From Prochilodus magdalenae (Eukaryota > Chordata > Actinopteri > Characiformes > Prochilodontidae): a stretch of 64,000 nt of DNA. The translations under genes and the position numbers were made by a program. The notes under the pieces were generated by a model. The model did not search any database and had not been told where the DNA came from. It saw only the letters and a list, made by a program, of their open reading frames with translations. Location of the stretch: NCBI GenBank assembly GCA_024036415.1, contig JAMWET010006586.1:7501-71500 (forward strand). The letters are read 5' to 3'. Within the stretch, counting starts at the first letter, position 1; the number at the start of each line of letters is the position of its first letter. Below are positions 25,271 through 64,000 of this stretch, piece by piece.

Positions 25271-25569
25271 TCAGGTCATCTTTTATTTCCTCGGCTATTC
25301 TCAGTCATTTTGACCAGAGCTGCCCAACATCTGTACGCCCGCGTTTTCTTTTCTTTCTTTTTTTGACCATGACTGTGTGATTTATCGAGTTCAGTTACGA
25401 AAGTCACAGAAACGTTAGCATCTGAGAACTTTTATCCAGATGCTTAGTCTGGTGCCTCCTTCCCATACTCCATTTTGGGCTGGGAGGTTTTCCAGTTTTG
25501 TAATTTTGGCTTCCTGCCACACCAGGCATGCTATGTTCATCCAATCGTTTGCATTTAAACTGTTGAATG

Positions 25570-25572
<3 letters not shown>

Positions 25573-25658
<86 letters not shown>
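25573..25658. repeat. (TA)n microsatellite
   Basis: About 43 TA dinucleotides directly abutting the Tc1-like element at 25656-26125. TA is the Tc1/mariner target dinucleotide, which may explain the adjacency. Confidence 0.97.
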
Positions 25659-25660
<2 letters not shown>

Positions 25661-26125
25661 GAAACTGAAACACCTGGTTTTAGACCACAATCATTTATTA
25701 GTATGGTGTAGGTTTTTTGGATACAATCCGGGTTAGCACCTGAACATCCCTTTCAGACAGCTTCCTCTTGTGTCTGCAGTTAATCCTGTTGGATGTGGTT
25801 CGTCCTTCTTGGTGGTATGCTGACATTACCCTAGATACCGTGGCTCTTGATACATCACAAAGACTTGCTGTCTTGGTCACAGATGCGCCAGCAAGACGTG
25901 CACCAACAGTTTGTCCTCTTTTGAACTCTGGTATGTCACCCATAATGTTGTGTGCATTGCAGTATTTTGAGCAGAACTGTGCTCTTACCTGCTAACTGAA
26001 CCTTCACACTCTGCTCTTACTGGTGCAATGTGCAATTAATGCAAATTGGCCACCAGGCTGGTCCAATTTAGCCATGAGACCTCCCACACTAAAATGACAG
26101 GTGTTTCAGTTTCATTGTCCAACCC
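25656..26125 (-). mobile_element. Internally deleted Tc1-like element with HTH fragment
   Basis: The termini are inverted copies: ATGAAACTGAAACACCTG at 25658-25675 against CAGGTGTTTCAGTTTCAT at about 26099-26116. On the - strand 25943-25698 encodes an 81-residue N-terminal transposase piece, with FKRGQTVGARLAGASVTKTA and VSRATVSRVMSAY blocks typical of the first helix-turn-helix of fish Tc1-like enzymes. The catalytic domain is absent, so this is a non-autonomous deletion derivative. Confidence 0.8.
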
Positions 26126-26164
26126 ATGTACATTTGCTATATTACAGTCATCATCTAAAGAATA

Positions 26165-26840
26165 GCTGCACCCAGGAGGAAGCGTGGAATTACAGTGCTA
26201 TTGGGAAAGCAAAATAAAGGTTACCAGGGAAAATACAGAATGATAAATTTACACTGATATGATCAATATTTATTGAGCTACACATACAGAAGTAGTGTCT
26301 CTCAGAATGGCTCGGTATGAAGTTGTAGAGGTTCCTAATGGTGTCCTTTGATAACCCATCCCATGCAGCTTGAATATTCTTACACAGTTCCTGCAGATGG
26401 TGCGGTGGAGGTGGAGTGACACCAAGCCTTCTGGACGTGTGACACATAATGACAAAGCGCTCATCTTGGCGCTGACCATGGTGCCCCCACACACAGATTC
26501 GTTGGTCGTTTCCACCAAGACAATAGCAGTACTCGTCACCAAAACGAAAGATGAGCTGCTGCTATTCTGAGTCATTCCATCTCTAGAACAACACCATTGC
26601 AGTCTTTGGTGACGTGGACGTGGTGTTAAAGACAGTTGTCGTAACGTTCTGTGTGCATGTAGTCCCGCTTGGTGCAGCCGCCTGCCAATGGTGCTGGCGC
26701 TAAGAGAATGACTCATGGAGGACACCACTGCTCGCTGAATGTCCACAATCGTGGCTGTTGGGTCAGTCAGGTACCGTGATAAGGCCCGTCCTCGCTTACA
26801 TCACATCGGTGGCCGAGAATGAAACTTGAATCAGTTCTGA
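26165..26840 (-). mobile_element. Tc1-like transposon relic, copy E
   Basis: This is the best preserved copy of the family at A-F. The 158-codon - strand frame ending at 26270 starts with an HTH-like stretch (VVSSMSHSLSASTIGRRL) matching Tc1 enzymes, then changes frame. The RVWRHRGQ-type block is readable in another frame near 26500-26460, and the C-terminal WDGLSKDTIRNLYNF block near 26380-26320. The end at 26168-26185 carries AGCTGCACCCAG. Frameshifts show it is inactive. Confidence 0.78.
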
Positions 26841-28423
26841 TTGGCAGTTCCACTAATACATTGGATGTTCTCCATCCATTTACCATGTACTGGCTATTCC
26901 ATAAGTAATAGTGGCTTTTGCATTTCGATTGTTTTGTATACTCCAATAAAACAGTCAGTCAGTAAATAGCACCTGTTTCTAAAGTCTGTTTCAGAAAGGC
27001 CCTAAAGGCGTTCAGATAGCCTCGTGTTTAAAGGGGGAGGCCAGTAGGGGGTTGGAATCAATGTGAGTCGATATGTGCTTTGGGTAAACTGTTTATCACA
27101 GTAAAACAATGGTTCACTTCTGACATTTAGCATTTACCTCGACTGGCAGGAATAAGTGAACAGAAGTAATGCACATTAATGCAGAATATCAAAGCAGAAA
27201 GGTCATATTGACTGTTTTGGAGAACCGCTTTCCATAACAAGTGCACTATTGTAATGTTTTACATTGACACAGTGTTTGTAAACACTGTCTGCAGTGACAC
27301 TGCAGTCCCATCGCATTAAAGGCTGCAGAGCTTCTGTGGCTGATTCCTGAAATCCAGACCCCCTCCCTCCCCACCTTTTAATTTTCCTATTGTCGATCAA
27401 GCTGCATTGTGTGTTGCAGCCTTGAATGTGGTCTTATAGTGTATCTAGAGACCTTGTAAAACCCAGCCCTGCTGCCATTGTGAAAGACCCCTTTGTTACA
27501 CTTCTCAAAGACATGGTGGACTGAACTGCATAGGCTGCTAGTGACTCACACTCGTTTTGAGCGCTGCTTTGTTTCTTTATGGATGAGCTGTTTCGATGAC
27601 TCCGCTGTATGTATGCGTTAGAATGTCACACGGCTGTCTGATCCCTTCCAAGCACGCCTGGTATCAGGGCATGTGATGTTTATACTGTTTCTGTAGCTCA
27701 CCTGACTCAGGCACACAATTAGTTAAAGCCTGGAGAATGTGTTAGTCTGGCTCTCGCGCTGTTTACATTTAAGTCCCTTTAGACAAAAGGCTTAGCGAGT
27801 GGGAGACTGTGTGGCAGTAATTCCACAAGTTAACTTGTAAGCATTAACAATAACAAGTAAGCAGTTGGTTCTGCACGCAGCACGGAAGCCTCTATATTAA
27901 GATATCATCACCATAGGATTAAAATAATGCTGAAACAAAATCTGAATCTAACTGATCACTCAGGTACACCAAGAACTAGGCCATGTAGCAGTGACCTTCC
28001 GATCTTTGGGCCCGGAGGCGCTTTAGTTCGGTGTATGCCTCATGGTTTCCTATTAACACAGCTCTCACTTTCCTTGCAGGAGCTGTATTAGGAATCGAGG
28101 AATTAGAAACGTTATCTGCTAGAATGTAAACATATCCCTGAATATATACAGAACAGATGATTCATTATTTGCCAGGTGATACAGTAACGCTACACAGAAA
28201 TGAAGGTTGAGGTATTGTTTTGATGGGGATGGTCTTTAATTACAAGATGTTTGTCCATATTTACATATTTGAAAATGATTTCTTGGCTGTAGCTCGTTAG
28301 CTGGTTAGAACAGTTTAGATGTGATCTGACCCTGTATTCTCAGGTTTGCCTCTTGTGATGGTGTACTAGACAGCTGACATTGTCCAGGAAGCTAGCTTTT
28401 GAAAGTACTTGATAATGATGATG

Positions 28424-28477
<54 letters not shown>

Positions 28478-28478
28478 C
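28424..28478. repeat. (TAA)n microsatellite with poly-A
   Basis: About 14 ATA/TAA triplets followed by a short poly-A run. Confidence 0.95.
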
Positions 28479-29119
28479 AACAAATATGAATGGGAACCTA
28501 ATTACTTGTATTCGTGGCCAGCTTTATTGCCCAGTTAGCATGCTGGCTAGCTATCAAGATATCTAATTCACCAGAGACACCAACAATATCCACCGTTCAG
28601 TTCAACTTTATTGTGGTTATACCGATACAGGGTTGTACAGTACGGTATAAACACCGTCAGGCTACTTCTGTAATGCAGTAATTTAATCAGAACTAGATGA
28701 ACGGTAAGGACAGTGCAAAGACTAGAGGACAAAAGACACATTACAATATATGCATAGACAGTAAGACATATGCAAAATCAAAAGCAGTATGTTGGAGCAC
28801 TAGAGCGGAGGTGCTAACAGCAGTTAGCATACGTAGCAGAGCGAAGTACGGCTTAGTGCAAGTGTACATATAGGAAAGTAGAGTGTTGAGGTAGCCAGGT
28901 GTTCAGTAAGTAAGGTGTTATGTGGTTGTAAATAGTAGATGTGTATCACAGTGCAGTTACTGTTCTCCACATTTAATTTCGCTTTAGATGTATATGAACA
29001 GACACACCATATAAACCAGGAACTGAAGAAAGAGCGGTTATGAGCTTCTCCTCCATGTGTACCACCACACTGCTGAGAACTGGAACCAAATGCTGGTAGG
29101 AACTAAAAGGAAGCTGAGG

Positions 29120-29270
29120 GACGCCGGACCCCCGCGTCTACGATTCCAATCCGAGCCAGTCGTTTCCAATGTCGCTTCTTCTGTCCGATGTGAGCTGGGA
29201 TAAGCTCCAGCACCCACCCCTGCGACCCAGCAGGGTAAAGGGGTTTAGAAGATGAGTGAGCGAGAGCTTC
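29120..29270. repeat. Short dispersed repeat
   Basis: Contains GAGCTGGGATAAGCTCCAGC and a GGGGTTTAGAAGATGAGTGA ending, a very common fish interspersed repeat type. A related TCCATCCATCCATCTTCTTA edge occurs at 59021-59040. Confidence 0.5.
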
Positions 29271-31513
29271 ACAGCTGACACCATCAGTCCTAAGCACACG
29301 TGAAGCCCCTGTCCTCCCCCTGGTGGCCGGAGGTTGCCCTAGCAAGAGGCCGGGATGTTACAGGATCATATCGGCTTATGCTTTGTTATCTTTAACAGTG
29401 ACCAATACAGTGGTGTTATCTGGTATCAGACCGATACTGATACTGAGTATTAGAATGCCTCGCCACTCGTACAGAGTTGGTTGTAAAACTCTAACTGCTC
29501 GGCAGGTGCCTATAAACCTAGTTCCTAAATATTTTAATTCCATTATTCATTATGGGGCACAAATTAAGCATACTAAGTCTGAATCAAAGACATTTACTGG
29601 CTGGACAACCTTTAGAGGCAAGGTTTCAGAGCTATGAAAAGGGACCGTTCTCTTGGCCACAGTGAGCTCTTCAAGTGCTTAATTAAATTTGATATATTGA
29701 ACTACTTGCTGGTCGCACCACCCATCATTTCTTTTCAGATTTTTCTTTGTTGGTTGTCCTGTGCATGATGTATAACACCACACTGCCAATATCTACTGGT
29801 TTACCATCTACTGGTGCCCATACAAGTGTCACAGAGTAGTTCTCAAGTGATTCATTGTATCAGTAATCCCAGTAATACCAACACTGTATTTAAGTGTCAA
29901 TGTAAACATCATTTATAAAATGAAGACACTTAACTGATTAGTCTGGACGTTTAATAACTTTGAACTGAATTGCGCAGTCAGTGCTAATGAAGTTTATTGC
30001 TCAAACTATCAGACTAAGCCAAACTGTGTGTTTGCCTTGCAGGAGCCCCCTGCCCTGAGAATGCAGGGAACTTTAGAGATCAGTGGGGGGTGTTGACGAC
30101 AGACTTTACTGAGGTTAAAGTAGGTTAAAGGATAAACAAATTAATAAATAAAATCAACAACAGGTTACAAGGTAAGATACGCTTTAGACCAGTTAGCAAA
30201 GTCTTCATCCTGTAGAATTTGGCTTTGTGCACTGCAGCAAATTATATCTCACCAAATACATAAAAGACATGTGTATCTCTGATATTTTATATGTCTTATT
30301 TTAAGATCATTTTAAGCTACTTTTAATATTAACTTCCTTTAAATGGTTTTAAGTAGGCCATATTTACTGACCATATTGGCGGATAATGTTGGATTGATGT
30401 CCAATGATCTGCTAGTCAAATGATCTGCTAGTATAGTGAAATAATTTGACTTACTAAAATTACTTAAGAATTTGAACATGTGGCAATTATATATAAGATC
30501 AGTGCCAAGATGACAACGTTTTTGCAATAGTGCTAATTTGCCGTTGATTTAATAAACAGAATATTTGTTCCAGTGGCCTGTAGCCGGGTGCTTTTGGCAC
30601 AAAGCACTCTGAATCAACAGAGAGCGTCTCTTTAACATTTGTTCATGCTAGTCACTTTATTTAAATAAGCTGCATATGAATTTAAGTCTTACAATAATTC
30701 ATATTTGTATTAATTGAGCCGATAATAATTTGTCTTATTGTTCCAATTCTTCATTTAATTAAAGCTCTCCTAATTCTGATATCCATAGTTATGAAAATAG
30801 TGATCCCCAGCTCTGCCAGACGATTCTTCCGCATTGACCACATTAACTGCATGATGAAGACAGTAGTACATTAGCTGGAGAGGCCAGTATTAGGATATTG
30901 ATCAGTGTAGCACAGCCCTGGCTCCTGTTGCTTTATTAAGCCTTCTTAGGGAATCACGGCGGTCCGATGCACTGAATACCACTGTCTCCCTGTTATGCAC
31001 TGCTGGTCCTTTCCATAAACACGGTCAGATTGCAGCCAGCACATAGTGGCCCATTTACAGACCTCCCATGTTCCAGTGACTCTGACCCACTAAGAATCTT
31101 AGGCTGTAGAATGCAGGAAAGCAGGAAGCAGTACAAGTGTAAGCAGGTATTAGGGACTACCACTGCGCAGCCCTGCTTAGGCTGCATCATAGCTGGACAT
31201 ACCAGGTCTGGGTTTGAAGGCCGACCCTGAAGCTCTGCCAAGTAGACAGGTCGAGGTGTGTATTAGGTGCAACTTCAAAGCTGTTTTTGTGAAAACCGTG
31301 TACATAATCCTGTATAATTGAAGTTCCTGCTGTAGTAGCTGTCACTGTATATATCTGTCTCCCTCCTTCTGATCCCCGACCCCCTCCCGCTCCACCTGTT
31401 GTTCCAACTTTCTTGCCTTTTTGCTCCCCTGCCGTCTTTTGGCTCGACAAGGCTGTCTCGTACACGGATGAGAATATGCTCTGCAATTATTTCTTTCTTT
31501 CTTGTTTTGACAG

Positions 31514-31799
31514 CTGAAGACTTCTCAGTGGACGGGACACGTAGAGGGCCAAAGAATGGAATGCTCTCTCCTGCCTACATTGCTCACGGCTCCAAGGACT
31601 GAGGTTAAACGGCTTAGTTAGCAGTGTGCCTCTCCCCCTAGAACTTGCACAGCCAGGGGAGGAAGAGTGACAAACAAAAAAGAAGGGGAATTTTTGTTCC
31701 TGAAAGAAGCACAGCACCTTACATTCGTTTACTTTAGACCTCCAGATTTATTTATTTTTTTGGATTGAGTTCTGAACCCGTTCAAGAGCAGACGCCAAG
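31514..31799 (+). other. slc20a2: slc20a2 exon 2, 5' UTR part
   Basis: Begins after a strong acceptor (pyrimidine-rich tract, TTTTGACAG at 31505-31513). It contains an in-frame TGA at 31773-31775, 27 nt before the ATG, which rules out an upstream in-frame start within this exon. Confidence 0.8.
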
Positions 31800-49035
<17,236 letters not shown>

Positions 49036-52000
49036 GAGGGAGAACAAGGGATAGAGAGAATGTATAGTGAGGCGATGGGGGGCAAAGGCAAGAAAAAAAA
49101 ATGTAAGATAGAATAGAGAGATTGAAATGGAGCTGGTGGAGGTCATGAAGGTAGAGTGGGGGGTGGGAAGCAGAGTGTTCAGAAGTTGCCTGGGGAGCAT
49201 CCCAAATTTTCTGACTTAAATGTTCTTTGTTTTATCTACGAGTATTTATTTTCTTTTTCTGTTATGGGGTTTTAGCTGTTGTAACGTTAGCAGAAACAGT
49301 ACGTCTCATGAAACCGCGCATTTCATTATGGCAAAAAAAAAAAAAAGATTCTGGAAACCCTGTGGTCACGCAGGCAGAGTTTGCTCCACGGTCATGGCTG
49401 TGTCTACACGGTCAAACGGTCAGATGCGCACATATAAACAGGCATGCACACACGCCAAAAGTGCATGTATTCCTAAATGACCACTCTCCATATCAGTTCG
49501 TGAGAAAACAGGGCTCTTAAAGCAACATATGGCCGTGTTTAGGTTAGGTTAATGAGGCATGGGCCTGTTTAAGGTTCGTTGTGGTCTACAGTGTACTGGA
49601 TGTATATTGTATACCGTATACACTGAAATGCAAAGAAACTTTTTAAGTGACTGTAGAAAAGAAAAACTGTCCAGGCCGTGCAAACAATACACTGCAATAA
49701 CTGCTGTATCTGAAGGAGCTATGAGTTAAGGTCCCAAAAAGTGTAAATACTGTGTCATTCAAGTTCGTCATACCTCAACCAGCTCTCTGCCATCCAAAAG
49801 CAAAGCTAGCGAGAGATTCAGTAAACACTAATTATGGAGGGTAATTATGTAGTAATGCTCATTATGGGGTAAACAAAGCTTCTTTTATCATAATATTTAT
49901 TCAGATATTTCCGTTCAAGCTTTTTCTTTGTTTTTTGTTTTTTTTAAACAGCAAAAAAAAATTAGTAATAGTATGTAATAAGAAGGATATCATACTTTTC
50001 ATTATGTATGCTAACATTTCTATTGTAAATACTTCCGTGATGGACTTTGGATGCATTTGTTTTGCTCTTTTACTTCGTCTCTAAATATCTTAGAAGCTTC
50101 AATGTTGGGATGGAGTATTGGCAGATACGAAGCTTTGACCGAGGAGTCACAAACTACTGGAGATTAATACAAGGAAGTGATAATGAATATATCAAACGAA
50201 TCGAAAGCTGCAGCACCCAAAGAATTCGAATCATCTGAACGTTTTAGTCCAGTCCGGTTAGGGATCAGAATTTTGATCTCATTTTGAAATTTGGGTGAAA
50301 TATTTTCTATTATTTGACCATTTTCTGAGACTTTAGGATAATTCCCTGTGCACAGCATGGTCATTCGTACCATAGGCTAAACTCTCTCTCTGTTTTAGTA
50401 ATGCATATCATTTCCTTCTCGCTGGAATTGAGGTGAAATCCTAATACTTACTACATACATATTTGATCAATAGAATACTAATACTGAGTGCTTACGTGTC
50501 AACAGTCCTGAACTAATTAAAATAAGACTTGCCAATAAGTATTTTTTTTTTTTAATTTTTGTTTTTTTTTCTCTCTAGTTTAAGGGGAATAGTACTATAG
50601 CAAAGGACTTCTTATGGGTCTATGTACCATAATCTGTGCAGCAGAGTTGCCTCAATAATTCTCCTAGCTCTCTGTAGAAAGTGTTTTACCAAAGACTTTG
50701 TGAACTCGGATTTAACGCCAGTATTCCCAGTTGCGATTGGAAGCTTTATGTAGTCTCCCATTCGAGGCGAGATTCCCATACGAGAACACTATTAAACAAA
50801 ACTATTGTTCTGAAAAGTATTAAATGCAACATCACAAACTAAACCATATCCAGAAGTATATGCCAATAGACCCCAACAGGAAACGCAATGCCAAGATGAC
50901 GCCTATACGTGCAGCTACAGCCAAAACTCACTCAACGGCACGCAGTGCTGTCCAGCTACATGCATGCGTGCATGCACACACATCACTACACCAGCATTCA
51001 TACATACTCTAGAAAGCCGGAGTGTCGGACACTTGGCTGCACAAATGTGGTGAAATACATTAACATGCAACTTAATGTAATCCCACAGTTTTCCCATGCA
51101 AAGTCCGAAATACATGCAGCTGATAGAACAGATCAGCATTAGGGTTCTTCAGGCAGGACGGTGCGCATGCCGTATCTGCTGTCGAGTAAGAGAAAGGTCA
51201 AATGAGAGAGTTTGGCTGATTTTTGTGACCAGGAGAGCAGGGTTTAAAGATTTGATCAGAACACGGCCATGCGGACACGGCGAGTGTGGTCAGATGAGAT
51301 CATCAGATCGATAAGTCAGTGTGTAGATGGTTATTGATCGTTCAGTTCCGTTTCAGTTATCCGTCAGTAGTGATGGTGTTTGGTTAGCCAGGTGTGGCTG
51401 GTGTTGACATAAGGATGGTGGTTTGCAAGACACCTTAATACTCTGCCTCTGGATAGTCACCGGATTTGTACAACGTGTGGCTTTGAACCAATGCAAAGTG
51501 TTAACTTTATCTGTTTGTTTTTTTTCTTTCCTTGTGTGTGTATTATACGTTTGGTTTTTATCTTTCATCATGAACAAATCTATGCTTCAATGGCCATTTG
51601 CCTTGTAATATTGTGCTTTACTGTTTGTCAGATACAGTAACTTCAGTACTGTGGTGTTTACATTATCATATTGTAGAAATAACTCATTACAGTTGCCTAA
51701 AAATGTCAATGAAAGACGAAACTAATAACTACAAATTACATACGAAATAACCAGGAATAGTGCAAGGTGTCTCATGTCCTGTCATGTTTTTAGTTTGTAG
51801 CGGTGTGAGTTATGATCATGAGTTCTTTGCACACTGCTACACTAGATGAAGAAGAAAAAAAAGAAATGAGAAAACTGTACATGGTGGTTGTGATTTAAAA
51901 AAAAATGAAATCAATAGATATATAAATTTCATTCAAGCTATATTTTTCTACATATCTGAGTTTTACCTTGAGTGCTTACTTTTGTCATGGAGAGTGAACT

Positions 52001-52728
52001 GGGCTTGAACGAGTCCGATTAGAAACTTGCGTGATGTCAAGAAATGGATCTAAAACACGTCCTGATATATAACGGTTTCTTAAAGAATGCAATATGTAAT
52101 AGAATAATTCAGGTAAGGCGTTTTAATAGACTAAAAACACTGAGAGATTCCATATATCCATTGATTCTTTTGCCCAGGGAATCCTCTCTGGGATAGCGAG
52201 AGCGCGAGAGTGGTTGCTAATTGTTCAAATTCAGCGATGTTCATGATTATTTTTGGAAAGTAAAGGTTAAAAAGTACTTTGTAATTTTGTTTCCCTGTAC
52301 TGCAATAGTGAGTTGCCAGATAGAACTTCCACAGCAGTGGCGCAGTACCTTCGTTTAGACTGATGCGGAGACACGGCCAAGCGAAGTGCTTTTGTCCACC
52401 AGACCCGTCACTACTACAGACCAGCAGGTGACGTGATTTGCTTTTTCGACGGTTGCTCTCTTTCTATTGCTGGCATATTTATGTGTATATAGCTGAACCC
52501 GTACGGCCAATGTCTCCCAGAGTATGCGGTAGCATGTGCGGCCACAGGAGGGTAGCATTTAACTAGAATCAGATCCCTCACTTAGGACAAAAGTCCCAAT
52601 GGCTGTGCTTCGTGGAGCTTTATAGAGAACTTGCGAAACCATTTCTGCAAATCAGATCCTCATTGTGGTTATGAACAAACCTAATATATGCATTCAATTT
52701 CTCGGTGTACAGTATCACATCTGTGGAA

Positions 52729-52777
<49 letters not shown>

Positions 52778-53340
52778 AAGTGTGCAAGGAAACCATCCAG
52801 TTAAAGGTGTAGATAAAAGAATATATTAGAAATGATATAAATACATATATGAAGTGAAGGTTCCAGGTTCCAGTTTTCTAAACGGCAGCAGCATATCGAC
52901 ATTCTCCTTTAGTGGATGTACCGGTTGCATTTATGTTCTCATCCGCGCCTTCAGAACTAGACAGATGTAGCCTACTCCTTTGCTGGCCTGCTGACGCCTG
53001 CTATGTGTTGTCTCTGTACTGCCATGCTGTTAGTGCCATGCTGTAAACTGTCTGGTACCCTCTTAAGACAGGGCTGTAGACCTAACAATACTACCCTTAT
53101 CTGCATATGTACTGTACTATTGTTTATTTCTTTTGATTTGATTTTATTTTTTTGTGAGAGTTGTCTGCATTTTAACTAATTAAATTATGGGAATTAAAAT
53201 TACAAAGAATAACAAAACCGTGCACCATGTGTTTGATTCACGCTGTGCCTCCTTCCCGAGCCTTTGGATTCCCCACAGTCAAATGTTTCGTCAGCCCAAT
53301 GGGACGCTGGCTATTTCGAGGGGTCGCGGCGACGGAACAG
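49036..53340 (+). other. slc20a2 3' UTR and convergent intergenic region
   Basis: Follows the stop codon. No AATAAA was seen on the + strand in the first 4 kb. ATTAAA variants occur near 50516, 50790, 50818 and 53178, so the cleavage site is undecided. Simple repeats include (GATT)n at 52733-52778. No further gene was recognised. Confidence 0.55.
52733..52778. repeat. (GATT)n microsatellite
   Basis: About 11 copies of GATT. Confidence 0.97.
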
Positions 53341-53369
53341 GAAGAAGCCATGTATTTATAAAGGATAAG

Positions 53370-53375
53370 TTTATT
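53370..53375 (-). terminator. mapk4: Candidate polyadenylation signal of mapk4
   Basis: AATAAA on the - strand about 365 nt downstream of the mapk4 stop. It is the first canonical signal met after the stop, so plausible but unproven. Confidence 0.4.
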
Positions 53376-53737
53376 GAGTGAAAATATCGGAAATAGTCAT
53401 CCAACAGACAAACCTCCTCCGGGTACTATTGCAAAGGTGAAGAACAGAGCTGTGTAAAAAGCAGCTCCTCTATGAAGTTTGATTTTAAAAAGAGTCGGAA
53501 TTCCGGAAATTCCGAGATTTTTTTTTTCTTCTTCTATTTAGGATGCCTTTTAAAAAGGAGCTTAAAAGGACCATTAAAAGTACATTCAGACATGTGTCTT
53601 CTATAACAGATTCACAACCAGCATTCCCAAAACAGCCGTGTCTTCTTGACCACGTCACACGTTCGGACATCTACGCCAAGAGCAGCAATGAGAAATCTCA
53701 TACAACGAAGGGAACCTCTACCATGCTCCCTTCACCT

Positions 53738-62923
<9,186 letters not shown>

Positions 62924-63110
62924 CTGCACACCGAAAGCATGAGGGTGATGAGGCTGTCACAGTGATTACGGCAGCATGTCGCACCAGTATTCGGTCACAC
63001 TTGTCTGGTGCTGGAAAAGCGGAAAAACCTGAGACTCGTTTTCCCCTGAAGTCCATTTCCCACCTTCTGATTGGCCGCTCTTCATTTTACCACACAACAC
63101 TTTCCACTGA

Positions 63111-63810
63111 ACTGTCTAGCAATTGTTCAGCTCCACTGACCATATAGGACACTCTGTAGTTCTACAGGTCCAGACTGTAGTCCATCTGTTTCTCTGTATA
63201 CTGTATTACCCTGTACCTCAATGCTCAGGACCACCACAGGACCACCACAGAGCAGGTATGATGTGACACTGACGTGGTGGTGGTGTGTTAGTGTGTGTGG
63301 TGCTGGTGTGAGTGGATCAGACACAGCAGTGCTGCTGGAGTGTTTAGACACTGTGTCCACTCACTGTCCACTCTATTAGACACTCCTACCTTGCTGGTCC
63401 ACCTTGTAGAGGTCAGAGACGATAGCTCATCTGCTGCTGCACAGTGCTGTGTTGGTCATCCTCTAGTCCTTTATCAGTGGACACAGGACGCTGCTGGCGG
63501 GAAGGTTTTGGCTGGTGGACGGTTCTCACTCCAGCAGTGACAGTGAGGTGTTCAGCAGCCCTGCTGTGTATGATCCACTCACACCAGCACAACACACACT
63601 AACACACCTCCACCACGTCAGTGTCACTGCAGTGCTGAGAACGATCCACCACCCACATCATACCTGCTCTGTGGTGGTCCTGTGGGGGTCCTGACCATTG
63701 AAGAACAGGGTAATACAGTATACAGAGAAACAGATGGACTACAGTCTGTACCTGTAGAACTACAGAGAGCTCCTATATGGTCAGTGGAGCTGATAAATAG
63801 ACAGTGAGTG
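63111..63810. mobile_element. Palindromic DNA element, copy 9
   Basis: A complete copy. The left arm starts at CTAGCAATTGTTCAGCTCCA, the core is at about 63350-63540, and the right arm ends near TCAGTGGAGCTGATAAATAG. Confidence 0.82.
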
Positions 63811-64000
63811 TAGATACAGGGACGTGTATCTATGAGGTGGCCCGTGAGTGTATGTTATATTTGCATCATAGTTTAGTCCCACTTGCTGACATTATTACTC
63901 AGTCATTACTGAGGCCCTAAAAACATCCTGGGACAAATTACACACATGCCTGAAAATCAGTCATCACTGCTCCAGCTGTCCGTTTTTATCTGTAGCGGCA
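63811..64000. other. mapk4 intron, nothing further seen
   Basis: Unique-looking sequence to the window edge. No exon was recognised. Confidence 0.5.

Larger units (their letters stand above)
6557..31513 (+). other. slc20a2: slc20a2 intron 1 (about 25 kb)
   Basis: It runs from the donor GTGAGT at 6557 to a pyrimidine-rich acceptor ending TTTTGACAG at 31513. Apart from the repeats and transposon relics listed separately, I see no coding exons. The following stretches hold nothing I can identify beyond simple repeats and short random open frames: 7650-9240, 9990-10660, 11300-13550, 14480-15100, 15360-16175, 16700-17510, 18000-18950, 19150-20400, 20490-22620, 22760-24620, 26850-28410 and 29280-31510. 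The intron's extent depends on the exon 1 assignment. Confidence 0.5.

Noticed and set aside
25404..25736. Tyr-Ile repeat proteins
   Set aside because: Translation of the (TA)n microsatellite.

Overview
The window is vertebrate nuclear DNA, almost certainly from a teleost fish. It has large introns with GT-AG splice sites and abundant TA, CA/TG, TAA, GATT and ATCT microsatellites. It carries many decayed cut-and-paste DNA transposons (Tc1/mariner-like, Merlin-like, hAT-like and palindromic non-autonomous families), and its coding exons are vertebrate orthologues. The transposon mix reminds me of otophysan fishes such as characins and catfish, but that is an impression, not a demonstration.

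Two convergent protein genes are present. On the + strand, slc20a2 (the sodium-phosphate symporter PiT-2) runs from a GC-rich promoter region and probable untranslated exon 1 (ending at 6556), across an intron of about 25 kb, to coding exons at 31800-49035. The exons join in frame to 662 codons. On the - strand, the last three coding exons of mapk4 (ERK4, an atypical MAP kinase) lie at 62923-62762, 59451-59250 and 54698-53738. Its 5' exons, including the kinase N-lobe, catalytic loop and activation loop, lie beyond the right edge.

The main finding is that the slc20a2 exon for the C-terminal PiT signature is duplicated. Exons 10a (43687-43771) and 10b (45851-45935) are both exactly 85 nt, share phase, have good splice sites, and keep the glutamate and serine known to be needed for phosphate transport. 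They are about 71% identical in protein but only about 61% in DNA. Including both gives a stop five codons into 10b, and skipping both shifts the frame. This is the signature of mutually exclusive alternative exons.

Layout: 1-4515 is a transposon cluster (Tc1-like copies, a foldback element with a 35-bp minisatellite in one arm, and a Merlin-like element with an 8-bp target duplication). A palindromic element lies at 4985-5670. The promoter and exon 1 region is 5880-7650. Intron 1 (6557-31513) holds further Tc1-like relics and repeats. The slc20a2 coding region follows, its intron 6 carrying a hAT-like element nested in a Tc1-type element. The region between the stop codons is 49036-53737. 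The mapk4 introns contain palindromic elements, Tc1 relics, an approximately 0.9-kb telomere-like (TTAGGG-related) array and a long TG-rich tract. No rRNA, tRNA or CRISPR array was recognised.
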